Below are positions 15,736-23,673 of a stretch of 64,000 bases of DNA, in pieces (position 1 is the first letter of the stretch; every line of letters begins with the position of its first letter). The stretch lies in NCBI RefSeq assembly GCF_010499245.1, contig NZ_JAAGOW010000001.1, positions 1,860,001 through 1,924,000 of the forward strand. Direction: 5' to 3'. This stretch comes from Variovorax sp. WS11. Its GTDB lineage: Bacteria; Pseudomonadota; Gammaproteobacteria; Burkholderiales; Burkholderiaceae_C. The notes beneath the pieces are model-generated. The model was not told the DNA's origin and ran no database searches. It saw only the letters and a program-made list of their open reading frames with translations. Position numbers and translations under genes: made by a program.

Positions 15736-16254
15736 ATGTCCAAGAGCAGCCAGAAATTCATCGCCCGCAACCGGGCGCCACGGGTCCAGATCGAGTACGA
15801 CGTGGAGCTGTACGGTGCAGAAAAGAAAGTGCAGCTGCCCTTCGTGATGGGCGTGCTGGCCGACCTCTCGGGCAAGCCGGCTGATCCGCTGGCGCCGGTG
15901 GGCGACCGCAAGTTCCTGGAGTTCGACGTCGACAACTTCGACACCCGCATGAAGGCCATGAAGCCGCGCGCCGCCTTCTCGGTGCCCAACACGCTGACCG
16001 GCGAGGGCGAGCTCAAGGTCGACATCACCTTCGAGAACATGGACGACTTCTCGCCCGCCGCGGTGGCCCGCAAGGTCGATGCGCTGAACAAGCTGCTCGA
16101 GGCGCGCAACCAGCTGTCGAACCTGGTGACCTACATGGACGGCAAGGGCGGGGCCGAGGAGCTGCTGGCCAAGGTGCTGGACAACCCCGAGCTGCTCAAG
16201 ACGCTGGCCGCCAGCAAGAAGCCGGAAGAAGACACCGGCACGCCGGCCGCCTGA
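15736..16254 (+). CDS. tssB: T6SS contractile sheath small subunit TssB (VipA)
   Basis: A 172-residue sheath protein. The family signature RAPRVQIEYDVELYGAEKKV is followed by LPFVMGVLADLSGKP and by RKFLEFDVDNFDTRMKAMKP. The C-terminal helix (KLLEARNQLSNLVTYMDGKG) interlocks with TssC. Length is normal. TssB and TssC assemble the tail sheath whose contraction drives the Hcp tube; the extended sheath is disassembled by ClpV (33174-35870). The gene is 49 bases after tssA, with GCAAGGAGCACGTCC before its ATG, and 40 bases before tssC. Confidence 0.96.
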   Translation: MSKSSQKFIARNRAPRVQIEYDVELYGAEKKVQLPFVMGVLADLSGKPADPLAPVGDRKFLEFDVDNFDTRMKAMKPRAAFSVPNTLTGEGELKVDITFENMDDFSPAAVARKVDALNKLLEARNQLSNLVTYMDGKGGAEELLAKVLDNPELLKTLAASKKPEEDTGTPAA

Positions 16255-16294
16255 AGCTCGAACCCACCCCATTCGAACACGAGGAGAAAGCACC

Positions 16295-17794
16295 ATGGCC
16301 ACCGAAGCACTCGACCAGCAGAGCGCACTGAAGGACGTCGCATACGAAGGGAGCGACTTCGCGTCGCTGCTGCAGAAGGAGTTCAAGCCCCGCAGCGACG
16401 AAGCCAAGAGCGCGGTCGAAGCCGCCGTCCTCACGCTGGCGCAACAGGCGCTGGCCAACACGCAGATCATCGGCAAGGACGTGACGAAGTCCATCCAGGC
16501 CATGATCGCCGCGATCGACAGCAAGCTCACCGAGCAGGTCAACAAGATCCTGCACAACGAGGAGTTCCAGCAGCTCGAGAGCGCCTGGCGCGGCCTGCAC
16601 TACATGGTGAACAACACCGAGACCGACGAGAACCTCAAGATCCGGGTGATGGACATCTCGAAGAAGGAGTTGCACAAGACCCTGAAGAAGTTCAAGGGCG
16701 CGGCCTGGGACCAGAGCCCCATGTTCAAGAAGGTCTACGAGCAGGAGTACGGGCAGTTCGGCGGCGAGCCCTTCGGCGCGATCGTCGGCGACTACCACTT
16801 CGACCAGAGCCCGCCCGACGTGGAGCTCCTGGGCGAGATGGCCAAGATCGCGGCCTCGGCGCATGCGCCCTTCATCACCGGCGCCAGCTCCAACCTGATG
16901 CAGATGGAGTCGTGGCAGGAGCTCGCGAACCCGCGCGACTTGACCAAGATCTTCTCCACGCCCGAGTACGCCGGCTGGCGCAGCCTGCGCGAATCCGACG
17001 ACTCCAAGTACATCGGCCTGTGCATGCCGCGCTTCCTCGCGCGCACGCCCTACGGCGCCAAGACCAATCCGGTGGAGGAGTTCGACTTCGAGGAAGACGT
17101 CTCGGGCTCCGACCACAGCAAGTACGCCTGGGCCAACGCGGCCTATGCGATGGCCACCAACATCAACCGCTCGTACAAGCTCTACGGCTGGGGCTCGCGC
17201 ATCCGCGGCATCGAGTCCGGCGGCGCGGTGGAAAACCTGCCCCTGCACACCTTCCCGAGCGACGACGGCGGCGTCGACCAGAAGTGCCCGACCGAGATCG
17301 CCATCAGCGACCGGCGCGAGGCCGAGCTGTCGAAGGCCGGGCTGCTGTCGCTGATCCACCGCAAGAACTCCGACTTCGCTGCCTTCATCGGCGCCCAGTC
17401 GCTGCACAAGCCGGCCGAGTACGACGACCCGGACGCCACCGCCAACGCCAACCTTGCGGCGCGGCTGCCTTACCTCTTCGCTTGCAACCGCTTCGCGCAC
17501 TACCTGAAGTGCATCGTGCGCGACAAGGTCGGCAGCTTCAAGGAGAAGGCCGACATGGAGCGCTGGCTCAACAAGTGGATCACCAACTACGTCGACGGCG
17601 ACCCGTCCACCTCGTCGGAGGAAACCAAGGCCCGCAAGCCGCTGGCCGCGGCCGAGGTGGTGGTCGAGGAGGTGGAGGGCAATCCGGGCTACTACAGCTC
17701 CAAGTTCTTCCTGCGTCCGCACTACCAGCTCGAAGGGCTCACCGTGTCGCTTCGGCTGGTGTCGAGGCTGCCGTCCGCCAAGGGCGGGAAATAA
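16295..17794 (+). CDS. tssC: T6SS contractile sheath large subunit TssC (VipB)
   Basis: A 499-residue protein with the TssC hallmarks ESAWRGLHYMVNNTETDENLK (as adjoining segments near residue 90), EYGQFGGEPFGAIVGDYHF, PFITGASSNLMQME and KYIGLCMPRFLARTPYG. The C-terminal domain has FLACNRFAHYLK-type residues (here LFACNRFAHYLKCIVRDKVG) and the ending GYYSSKFFLRPHYQLEGL. Length is standard (about 495). It forms the outer sheath with TssB. The ribosome site is CACGAGGAGAAAGCACC. The next gene is hcp, after 46 bases. Confidence 0.97.
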   Translation: MATEALDQQSALKDVAYEGSDFASLLQKEFKPRSDEAKSAVEAAVLTLAQQALANTQIIGKDVTKSIQAMIAAIDSKLTEQVNKILHNEEFQQLESAWRGLHYMVNNTETDENLKIRVMDISKKELHKTLKKFKGAAWDQSPMFKKVYEQEYGQFGGEPFGAIVGDYHFDQSPPDVELLGEMAKIAASAHAPFITGASSNLMQMESWQELANPRDLTKIFSTPEYAGWRSLRESDDSKYIGLCMPRFLARTPYGAKTNPVEEFDFEEDVSGSDHSKYAWANAAYAMATNINRSYKLYGWGSRIRGIESGGAVENLPLHTFPSDDGGVDQKCPTEIAISDRREAELSKAGLLSLIHRKNSDFAAFIGAQSLHKPAEYDDPDATANANLAARLPYLFACNRFAHYLKCIVRDKVGSFKEKADMERWLNKWITNYVDGDPSTSSEETKARKPLAAAEVVVEEVEGNPGYYSSKFFLRPHYQLEGLTVSLRLVSRLPSAKGGK

Positions 17795-17840
17795 GTTTCC
17801 AACCACCACTCATCCACGTCCCAACTGAAAGGCGCACATC

Positions 17841-18326
17841 ATGGCTGTAGACATGTTCATCAAGATCGGTCCCGTCGACGGCGAGTCGGTCGATGCCAAG
17901 CACAAGAAAGACATCGACGTCCTGGCCTGGAGCTGGGGTGCGTCGCAAAGCGGCACCACGCATGTGGGGTCCGGCGGCGGCGCCGGCAAGGTGAGCGTCC
18001 AGGACCTGTCCTTCACCAAGTACGTCGACGCGGCCTCCCACGCGCTGCTGCTGGCCTGCTGCAAGGGCACGCACTACGACAAGGCCGTGCTGGTGGTGCG
18101 CAAGGCCGGCGACGACCCGCTGGAGTACATCAAGATCACGATGGAAGACCTGATCGTCACCAGCGTCAGCACCGGCGGCAGCGGCGGCGAGGACCGCCTG
18201 ACCGAGAACGTCACCCTCAACTTCGCCAAGGTGAAGTTCGAGTACGACCCGCAGACCAAGAAGGGCGGCGGCGAAGGTGTGAAGACCGCGGCCTGGAACA
18301 TCTCGGAAAACGTCGCCTACGGCTGA
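17841..18326 (+). CDS. hcp: T6SS tube protein Hcp (TssD)
   Basis: A 161-residue Hcp1-family protein, the hexameric ring unit of the inner tube and often a carrier of small effectors. It starts MAVDMFIKIGPVDGESVDAK and has the loop WSWGASQSGTTHVGSGGGAG, the strand pattern LEYIKITMEDLIVTSVSTGG, and the C-terminal NFAKVKFEYDPQ. It ends the tssA-B-C-hcp unit. A 14-base imperfect hairpin lies just beyond. A second, diverged Hcp-like protein is encoded at 40255-40812. Confidence 0.96.
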   Translation: MAVDMFIKIGPVDGESVDAKHKKDIDVLAWSWGASQSGTTHVGSGGGAGKVSVQDLSFTKYVDAASHALLLACCKGTHYDKAVLVVRKAGDDPLEYIKITMEDLIVTSVSTGGSGGEDRLTENVTLNFAKVKFEYDPQTKKGGGEGVKTAAWNISENVAYG

Positions 18327-18360
18327 CCCTCCGAGGCGGGCCGGCCGGCCGGCTGGCCGG

Positions 18361-18403
18361 GAACGGACGTCCGGACGCTGAACACGTCCGGATGTCTGCG
18401 TTC
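18361..18403. terminator. Imperfect hairpin between convergent hcp and PP2C genes
   Basis: GAACGGACGTCCGG (18361-18374) pairs with CCGGATGTCTGCGTTC (18388-18403) with one wobble and a two-base bulge, leaving a loop of about 13 bases. No T-run follows on either side, so it is a weak intrinsic-terminator candidate; it could also shield the abundant hcp transcript end. Confidence 0.35.
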
Positions 18404-18411
18404 AAGCAGCC

Positions 18412-19182
18412 TCAACTCTCAGGCATCGGCCGCGTCGTCTCGTCGTCCGCATGCGCCCACAGGGCCAGGGCGGTGTAGTTGTCCTGGCCCGGCTTGGCCA
18501 GCGCCCTGATGTGCGCGTCCAGCTGCTCGACCCACCGGGTCGGCGTCGGCGAGGCCTGCAGCGTCTCCCGCAGGACCTCGTCGCCCAGCGGCTCCCAGAC
18601 GCCGTCGCTGCACAGCAGCAGCGCGTCGCCCTCGGCCAGGGGCATGGGCGCGGACACGGTGATCTCCGGCGGCTCCACCATCGAGCCCAGCGCCGACAGC
18701 AGCATGTTGCGCTGCGGATGAAGGCGCGCGCCTTCCTCGTCGATCATGCCGCCGGCCACCATCTGCTGCACCAGGCTGTGATCGGTGGTGCGCGCCACCA
18801 GCGCCCCGCCCCGAAACAGGTAGGCGCGGCTGTCGCCGCTGTGGGCCCAGGCGATCAGGTGCTCGTGCAGGTCGATGGCGGCCAGCACCACGGTCGAGCG
18901 CATGTCGGCCACTTTGCCGCCTTCGGCCTGGCGCGCCACGATGTCGAAGTTGGCGCGCGCGACCAGGCCCCGCAGCAGCTCCGCGTCGAGCCCGGGACAG
19001 GCCGCGAAGCCGTCCAGCACGCTGCCGCGGGCGATGGCGGCCGCGACGTCGCCACCGCCATGGCCGCCCGCGCCGTCGGCCACCAGGCAGGCGACGAAGC
19101 GGCCGTCGTTCCATTGCCCGAAGACATCCTCGTTGTAGCGCCGGCTGCCTTGCCTCGACAGGGTGACGATCTCGATTTCCAC
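18412..19182 (-). CDS. pppA: PP2C-family Ser/Thr phosphatase (PppA-like)
   Basis: A 256-residue PPM/PP2C phosphatase. Metal-binding motifs are in place: RRYNEDVFG, CLVADGAGGHGGGDVA, HSGDSRAYLFRGG, LLLCSDGVWEPLGDE and PGQDNYTALAL. In H1-type T6SSs PppA reverses phosphorylation of the FHA protein by PpkA; here the FHA gene lies immediately upstream (32 bases) on the same strand and a PpkA-type kinase is at 43345-45224. The start is GTG 19182, preceded by GAGGAGAGGGCCC; a longer in-frame ATG start at 19218 overlaps the FHA stop and adds a basic tail. It is cytoplasmic, with no membrane helix. Confidence 0.9.
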   Translation of the reverse strand: MEIEIVTLSRQGSRRYNEDVFGQWNDGRFVACLVADGAGGHGGGDVAAAIARGSVLDGFAACPGLDAELLRGLVARANFDIVARQAEGGKVADMRSTVVLAAIDLHEHLIAWAHSGDSRAYLFRGGALVARTTDHSLVQQMVAGGMIDEEGARLHPQRNMLLSALGSMVEPPEITVSAPMPLAEGDALLLCSDGVWEPLGDEVLRETLQASPTPTRWVEQLDAHIRALAKPGQDNYTALALWAHADDETTRPMPES

Positions 19183-19214
19183 GGGCCCTCTCCTCTTCCT
19201 GGTTCTTTTTTGGA

Positions 19215-20831
19215 TCAACTGCCGCCGGACTTCAGCCGCGCCATCTGCGCCTCATAGGCCTCGAGAAAGGCCTTGCCGAACAGGGCGTGGAAATCGTCCT
19301 CCGCCTCGCTCGCAATGCCGCCGTAGAGCGCGATGAACTGGTCCCACAGCTTGGCCTTGCGGTTGGCGGCGAACAAGCTGTCGAGCGCCGACCTGGCGGC
19401 GATCTTCTTTTCCAGCTCCGCGGGCGCGAAGCGCTCGATGACCTGCGCCAGGGCCGCGCGCATGCCGACCATGACGCCGAACTGGTGCGAGCGCAGGTCG
19501 TCGAAGGCATCGCGCATCGCGGCCTCGGCCGGCAAGAAGCCGCGCATGCCGGGGCCCAGCAGGTGCGCCAGCGCGACTTCGGCCGTGGGCGAGAACTTGA
19601 GCGGGTTGTTGGCCTGGGCCGCGATCATCGTGACTTCGGCGCGCAGCTCGCGCTTGAACTCCTGGCGCGTGAGCAGCAGCTGCAGCGTGCCCTCGGTGGC
19701 CGAGCGCAGCAGCACGCCGATGCGTTCCATGAGTTCCGGCGTCAGCTGCTGCGGTGCCTGGTGCGTGCTGCCGAGGCCGCGCAGAAAAGCTGCCAGCAGC
19801 GCATCGGGCGGGGCCGCCGGCGTTGCGGCCGGAGGCGCCGCTTGCGCCACGGGCGTCGTGGCGGGCGTCACAGCGGGAGGTGCGGCTTGCGCCACGGGCG
19901 CCACGGGCGCGGCCCGGATCGCCTCGCCGGTCATGTCGTCGAAGCGCGGCGCGACTGGAGGTGGAGGCGCCACCTCGCGCGGCGGCGTGTACGCGAACTG
20001 GCCGACCGGAAGATGGTCGCTGCGCGGCTTCGCCGCCGACGCCGCCGTGCCCTGCAGTGCGGCCAGCGGATCGGCCGCCGAGGCGGTGTTGGGCTGGCGC
20101 AGGGGGTCGCCGAGCGGCGAGCTGGCCAGCGGATCGCCGCCGCCTGAACCGCCGATGCCGAAGAGCTCGTCGATCCCCGGGCTCTTGGGGGAGGCCGACA
20201 GGCCGAGGTCCGAGAAGTCGTCCAGCGGCAGGCCGCGCGCAGGTGCGGCCGCCCCGCCCGACGCGGGCGCGGAGGGCGCGAGCAGGTCCGCGAAGGGATC
20301 GTCCGCCGACGCGGATGGCGCCCGCCCGGCGCCGAGCGGATCGGGAAAAAGACCGGCCGGTGCCGGCGCCTGCATCGCCGCCGGCGCGGCCGCGGGCGCC
20401 GCCGGCCCAAGCCCGGCCAGCAGATCGGCGAAGGGATCGTCGTCGGTGGGCAGCGCCGCCTGCGCAGGGACATGCCCATGTGCAGGTGCAGGTGCCGCGG
20501 CAGCCGGCGCATGCTGCGAAGACAGCATCTCCACCACGAGCTCGAAGCCGCCGATCACCAGCCGGTCGCCCTGGGACAGCGCGGCCTCGTGGCCCGCACC
20601 CAGCGGGTGCCCGTTGCACAACATCGGGTTGCTGCCGCGATCGACGATGAAGAAGCGGCCATCGCGGCACAGCACCTGCGCATGCACGCGCGAGACGGTG
20701 CGGTCCGGGTCGTCGAGCACCAGTGCGTTGGTGGGCGCGCGCCCGATGGTCCCGCCATCGGCGCCGAACTGCGCGGCCAGCTTGCGCACCGCGGGCGCGC
20801 CCTGATGGGAAATGACGGCAATGCGGATCAC
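19215..20831 (-). CDS. tagH: T6SS FHA-domain protein TagH/Fha
   Basis: A 538-residue protein. Residues 1-100 are an FHA phosphothreonine-binding domain: GTIGRAPTNALVLDD (Gly30-Arg31), RTVSRVHAQV (Ser47-His50) and MLCNGHPLG (Asn73). Residues 105-330 form a low-complexity Ala/Pro/Gly linker with repeated blocks such as DDPFADLL (three similar copies) and PVAQAAPPA-type repeats. The C-terminal 200 residues are the T6SS FHA domain (LLQLLLTRQEFKRELRAEV-like region; ANNPLKFSPTAEVALAHLL; FEKKIAAR-type helices). It senses PpkA-dependent phosphorylation to trigger assembly. It is encoded next to its likely phosphatase. The start is ATG 20831. Confidence 0.92.
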   Translation of the reverse strand: MIRIAVISHQGAPAVRKLAAQFGADGGTIGRAPTNALVLDDPDRTVSRVHAQVLCRDGRFFIVDRGSNPMLCNGHPLGAGHEAALSQGDRLVIGGFELVVEMLSSQHAPAAAAPAPAHGHVPAQAALPTDDDPFADLLAGLGPAAPAAAPAAMQAPAPAGLFPDPLGAGRAPSASADDPFADLLAPSAPASGGAAAPARGLPLDDFSDLGLSASPKSPGIDELFGIGGSGGGDPLASSPLGDPLRQPNTASAADPLAALQGTAASAAKPRSDHLPVGQFAYTPPREVAPPPPVAPRFDDMTGEAIRAAPVAPVAQAAPPAVTPATTPVAQAAPPAATPAAPPDALLAAFLRGLGSTHQAPQQLTPELMERIGVLLRSATEGTLQLLLTRQEFKRELRAEVTMIAAQANNPLKFSPTAEVALAHLLGPGMRGFLPAEAAMRDAFDDLRSHQFGVMVGMRAALAQVIERFAPAELEKKIAARSALDSLFAANRKAKLWDQFIALYGGIASEAEDDFHALFGKAFLEAYEAQMARLKSGGS

Positions 20832-20888
20832 GAAACGACTCCCTCCGGTCTTGTCGAGACTTGAGGATACGACCTGATCGATCGTCTA

Positions 20889-21497
20889 ATGGCTGCCATG
20901 CTTCGATCTCCCGTGCTGAGCTTCAAGGTCCACATCATGATCCTGGCGTCCCTCGCTGCCTACCTCTCCGCCTGCACCGGCCGCACGCCCGAACAGCCGG
21001 GCGACATGCCCAGTCCCAAGCTGGCGGAACTGATCAACAGCGCGATCGCGCGCGAGATCGCCGGCATGGACCCGGCGGTGCTGCCCGGCCTGCTGCCGCA
21101 GGCGGGCGAGCAGGCGCGCCGGTGGCTGCAGGAGATCTCGCAGGTGGTGGCGCGCTGCCGCTACGGACCGGGCAACAATTCCAAGTCGAACCTCCTCGAA
21201 TACGACATCGTGCTGGCCTCCGGCGAGCAGATCACGGGTGTCTACAGCGGCCAGCGCTGCTATTACCCGGCGGCCAGGCCGCTGGTGATGCGCGTGCAGT
21301 TCCAGGGCGGGCAGGTGCGCGAGGTGACGACCGACGGGCGCGAGCGCGAGCGTCCGGTGGACGCGTCGCTGGGCGAGATCCAGCAATTCGCCGAGCGCGT
21401 GCTGCGCGCCGACTGGAAGCGCAGCCCCACGCGCTACTTCCGTGCGGCCAAGAGCAGCGACGACGTCGCGCGCGAGTGGGACGTGCGCAAGCCCTAG
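20889..21497 (+). CDS. Predicted lipoprotein of unknown function in the T6SS cluster
   Basis: A 202-residue product with a lipoprotein signal (VHIMILASLAAYLSACTG; lipidated Cys29 from ATG 20889, or Cys26 from ATG 20898). The mature part has no family I recognise; it includes a helical N-terminal half (LAELINSAIAREIAGMDPAV, EQARRWLQEISQVVARC) and a beta-rich C-terminal half (YDIVLASGEQITGVYSGQRC). Two cysteines, CRYGPG and QRCYYP, could form a disulfide. It is the only rightward gene between the FHA gene and the 30-kb leftward block, and shares a 57-base divergent gap with the FHA gene. It might be a T6SS envelope accessory or an effector/immunity component; neither is shown. Confidence 0.6.
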   Translation: MAAMLRSPVLSFKVHIMILASLAAYLSACTGRTPEQPGDMPSPKLAELINSAIAREIAGMDPAVLPGLLPQAGEQARRWLQEISQVVARCRYGPGNNSKSNLLEYDIVLASGEQITGVYSGQRCYYPAARPLVMRVQFQGGQVREVTTDGRERERPVDASLGEIQQFAERVLRADWKRSPTRYFRAAKSSDDVAREWDVRKP

Positions 21498-21517
21498 TGT
21501 GCACAGGGGCGTGAAGC

Positions 21518-21913
21518 TCATGGCGCCAGCAGCAGCAGCAGGGTCTGGCTCGGCACGGTGCGCACGCCAGGGCAGTTGGTGCTGTTCTGCAGCGAGCTGC
21601 TGGTCAGCCGCGTCGCCGGCATGCCGTGCAGCAGCACGGTGAACGCACCGGTCAGGTGGCGGCTCGGCCCCATCACCGTTCCCGAAGCCACGCCCAGCAG
21701 CACGCCGGCGTTGTCGCCGTTGGTCATCGGAATGGTGGTGCCCAGGTTGTGCGCGGGCCCGCCCATCACGAGGATGGTGGGGCAGTTGGGGATGGCCATC
21801 GGTCCCATGGCGATGTTGGGGTAGGGCACCGGGATGGGTGAAGGCGCGGCCGGCGTCAGGCAGACGTCGGGAAAGCCCATGTCGGTGCCCATGATCTGGC
21901 AATTCGCAAACAT
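21518..21913 (-). CDS. DUF4150 (PAAR-like) spike-tip protein
   Basis: A 131-residue protein with the PAAR-like DUF4150 pattern: MFANCQIMGTDMGFPDVCLT at the start, PVPYPNIAMGPMAIPNCP, MTNGDNAGVLLGVASGTVMG and the C-terminal HGMPATRLTSSSLQN. Such proteins cap VgrG like PAAR tips and are loaded with DUF2169-type adaptors. No toxin domain is fused, so it is a bare tip. It is the last gene of the vgrG-DUF2169-pentapeptide-DUF3540-DUF4150 island, nine bases after the DUF3540 gene. Confidence 0.85.
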   Translation of the reverse strand: MFANCQIMGTDMGFPDVCLTPAAPSPIPVPYPNIAMGPMAIPNCPTILVMGGPAHNLGTTIPMTNGDNAGVLLGVASGTVMGPSRHLTGAFTVLLHGMPATRLTSSSLQNSTNCPGVRTVPSQTLLLLLAP

Positions 21914-21922
21914 GCCCGGTCC

Positions 21923-22597
21923 TCAGCCGAAGTGGATCTGCGCGCCGCGCGCCTTGACCAGCTCGCGCCCGTTGACCAGCGCATGCTCGCCCTCCAGGCG
22001 CATCAGCTGCTGCGCCTGCACTTCGACGTGCGTGGCACTCACCTTGTCCATGCCGTCGGTGTGGCGCAGGTAGTTCTTGCTGAAGTGCTCCACCCGGTCG
22101 ACCACGCTCGACAGCAGCGCGCCCACCAGCTTGATGCGCGAGGCCACCAGGCTCAGTTGCCGGGCCACCAGGTCGGCGCTGTCGGTGGCCAGCGTGGTGC
22201 GGCGCGCGCTGGCGTCCAGCGCCTCGGTGCGCAGCTCGATGCGCGCCGCATTCAGCGCGAGCGTGCCGCCTCTGACCTCCAGCCGCGTGTCGCCATCGCA
22301 TTGCAGCACCTGCGGCACGCCCTCTTCGCGCTGGAGCACCGCGAGCACCCAGGTTTCTCGTGGCGCGACACGCAGGCAGGCGACGCTGTCGCCGGCGGCC
22401 GGCGCCAGCAGGCAGCTCGCGGCGCGCGTGGCCGGCAGGCGCAGGCTGCCGCTTTGCACGACCAGCGCGCCGCCCTCGGCCTCGGTCACCGTGCCGACGC
22501 ACCATTGGCCGGCCAGGGGCTGGTCCGGGGCCGCAGCCGCGGCGGGCGCGCGGCGGCGCTTGCGGGCGGGAACGGAAGAGGAAAGAGGTTCGTTCAT
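21923..22597 (-). CDS. DUF3540 family T6SS accessory protein
   Basis: A 224-residue protein with a disordered basic N-terminus (PARKRRRAPAAAAA) and a beta-rich core: QWCVGTVTEAEGGALVVQ, SVACLRVAPRETWVLAVLQR, LEVRGGTLALNAARIELRTE, then an alpha/beta stretch SADLVARQLSLVASRIKLVG and a C-terminal VEHFSKNYLRHTDGMD. This is the DUF3540 pattern, consistently encoded with DUF2169, pentapeptide and DUF4150 genes in T6SS loci. The repeated short strands resemble a VgrG-like needle or OB-type region, so a structural role at the spike is possible. The start is ATG 22597. Confidence 0.8.
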   Translation of the reverse strand: MNEPLSSSVPARKRRRAPAAAAAPDQPLAGQWCVGTVTEAEGGALVVQSGSLRLPATRAASCLLAPAAGDSVACLRVAPRETWVLAVLQREEGVPQVLQCDGDTRLEVRGGTLALNAARIELRTEALDASARRTTLATDSADLVARQLSLVASRIKLVGALLSSVVDRVEHFSKNYLRHTDGMDKVSATHVEVQAQQLMRLEGEHALVNGRELVKARGAQIHFG

Positions 22598-22620
22598 GGG
22601 GATAGCCTCGCGGAAAAAAC

Positions 22621-23673
22621 TCATGCGGCCAGGGGCTGCCAGCGTTCGGCCGCCAGCAGTTCGGGGTCGGTCTCGATCGCGCTGGCGCGGTCGCTCATCA
22701 GCGCCTCTTCGGTCAGGCTGCCGTGCAGCACGGTGCGCGTCATGCGGGCGCCGCGCAGGTCCGCGCCGCTCAAGTCGGCATGCCGGAAGTCGGCATAGGT
22801 CAATTCGGCGTTCTGCAGCTGTGCGCCGCCGAGCACCGCGCCGGCGAAATGCGCCTGGTGCAGCTGGCAGCCGTTGAAGCGCGACCGTGGCAGGCGCGCG
22901 CCGGTGAACAAGGCCTGGCGCAGATCGGCGCCACTGAAGTCCACGCCGGCGCCGGCCGCGTCGCAAAAGAGCGAGGCCGGCGCGCCGGCCTGCACGAAGC
23001 GCGCGCCGTCGAGCTGCGCACCCTGGAAGTTGCACTGGCGCAGGCCCACGCCGCTGAAGTCCGCGCCCGCCAGGTCGGCAAAGGAGAACTGGCAGCCCTC
23101 CAGATGCAGGCCGTCGAAGGACTTGTTCTTCAGCGAGGTGCGGAAGAAGTTGTTGCGCAGCATGCGCGCGCCCACCCAGCTCAGCTGCGTGAGGTCGCAT
23201 TCGCTGGTGGTGGTGTATTGCCAGCTGGTGTCGTCCAGGCACACATCGAGCAGTGAGGACTGGCTCAGCAGCGCCGAATCCAGGCAGACGGCGCGCAGCA
23301 CCGCGTGATCGAGCTTGCACTTCGACACGGTGGCCATGGCCAGCATTGCGTCGGAGAGCTGGACATGGACGAGGTCGCACTCGGCGAACACCGCGCCGTG
23401 CAGGTCGCAGCGGCGCAGGTCGGCATGATCGAGCAGGCAGCGGTTGAACACGGCGCGGCGCATCTGCGCGCCGGTGGCGAGCATGCCGCGCAGGTCGCAC
23501 TGGTCGAACACCGCCTCGCGCAGGTCGGCACCGCGCAGGTCGGCCTCGGCCAGGTTCACGCGGGTGAACACGCCGCCGCCCAGGCCCAGGCGCGCGTAGG
23601 CGCCCTTGCTCAGGTCCTGTCCCTCGAGGGTCTCGCCCATGGAAACGGCCAGCGTGAGCAGCAGCGGCGTCAT
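22621..23673 (-). CDS. Pentapeptide-repeat protein
   Basis: A 350-residue protein made almost entirely of A(D/N)LxG-type pentapeptides, which fold into a right-handed quadrilateral beta-helix: NLAEADLRGADLREAVFDQ near residue 40, DLAGADFSGVGLRQCNF near 200, and ADFRHADLSGADLRGARM near 300. The ATG overlaps the stop of the DUF2169 gene (ATGA), so the two are translationally coupled. The upstream partner also ends in pentapeptides. Pentapeptide proteins are regular companions of DUF2169/DUF3540/DUF4150; whether this one is a scaffold, an adaptor or cargo is unknown. Confidence 0.88.
   Translation of the reverse strand: MTPLLLTLAVSMGETLEGQDLSKGAYARLGLGGGVFTRVNLAEADLRGADLREAVFDQCDLRGMLATGAQMRRAVFNRCLLDHADLRRCDLHGAVFAECDLVHVQLSDAMLAMATVSKCKLDHAVLRAVCLDSALLSQSSLLDVCLDDTSWQYTTTSECDLTQLSWVGARMLRNNFFRTSLKNKSFDGLHLEGCQFSFADLAGADFSGVGLRQCNFQGAQLDGARFVQAGAPASLFCDAAGAGVDFSGADLRQALFTGARLPRSRFNGCQLHQAHFAGAVLGGAQLQNAELTYADFRHADLSGADLRGARMTRTVLHGSLTEEALMSDRASAIETDPELLAAERWQPLAA

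Noticed and set aside
18330..18360. GGCCGGCCGGCCGGCTGGCC run after hcp as a terminator
   Set aside because: It can fold, but the alternating GGCC pattern has many alternative pairings and no T-run; only the nearby longer hairpin was kept, with low confidence.
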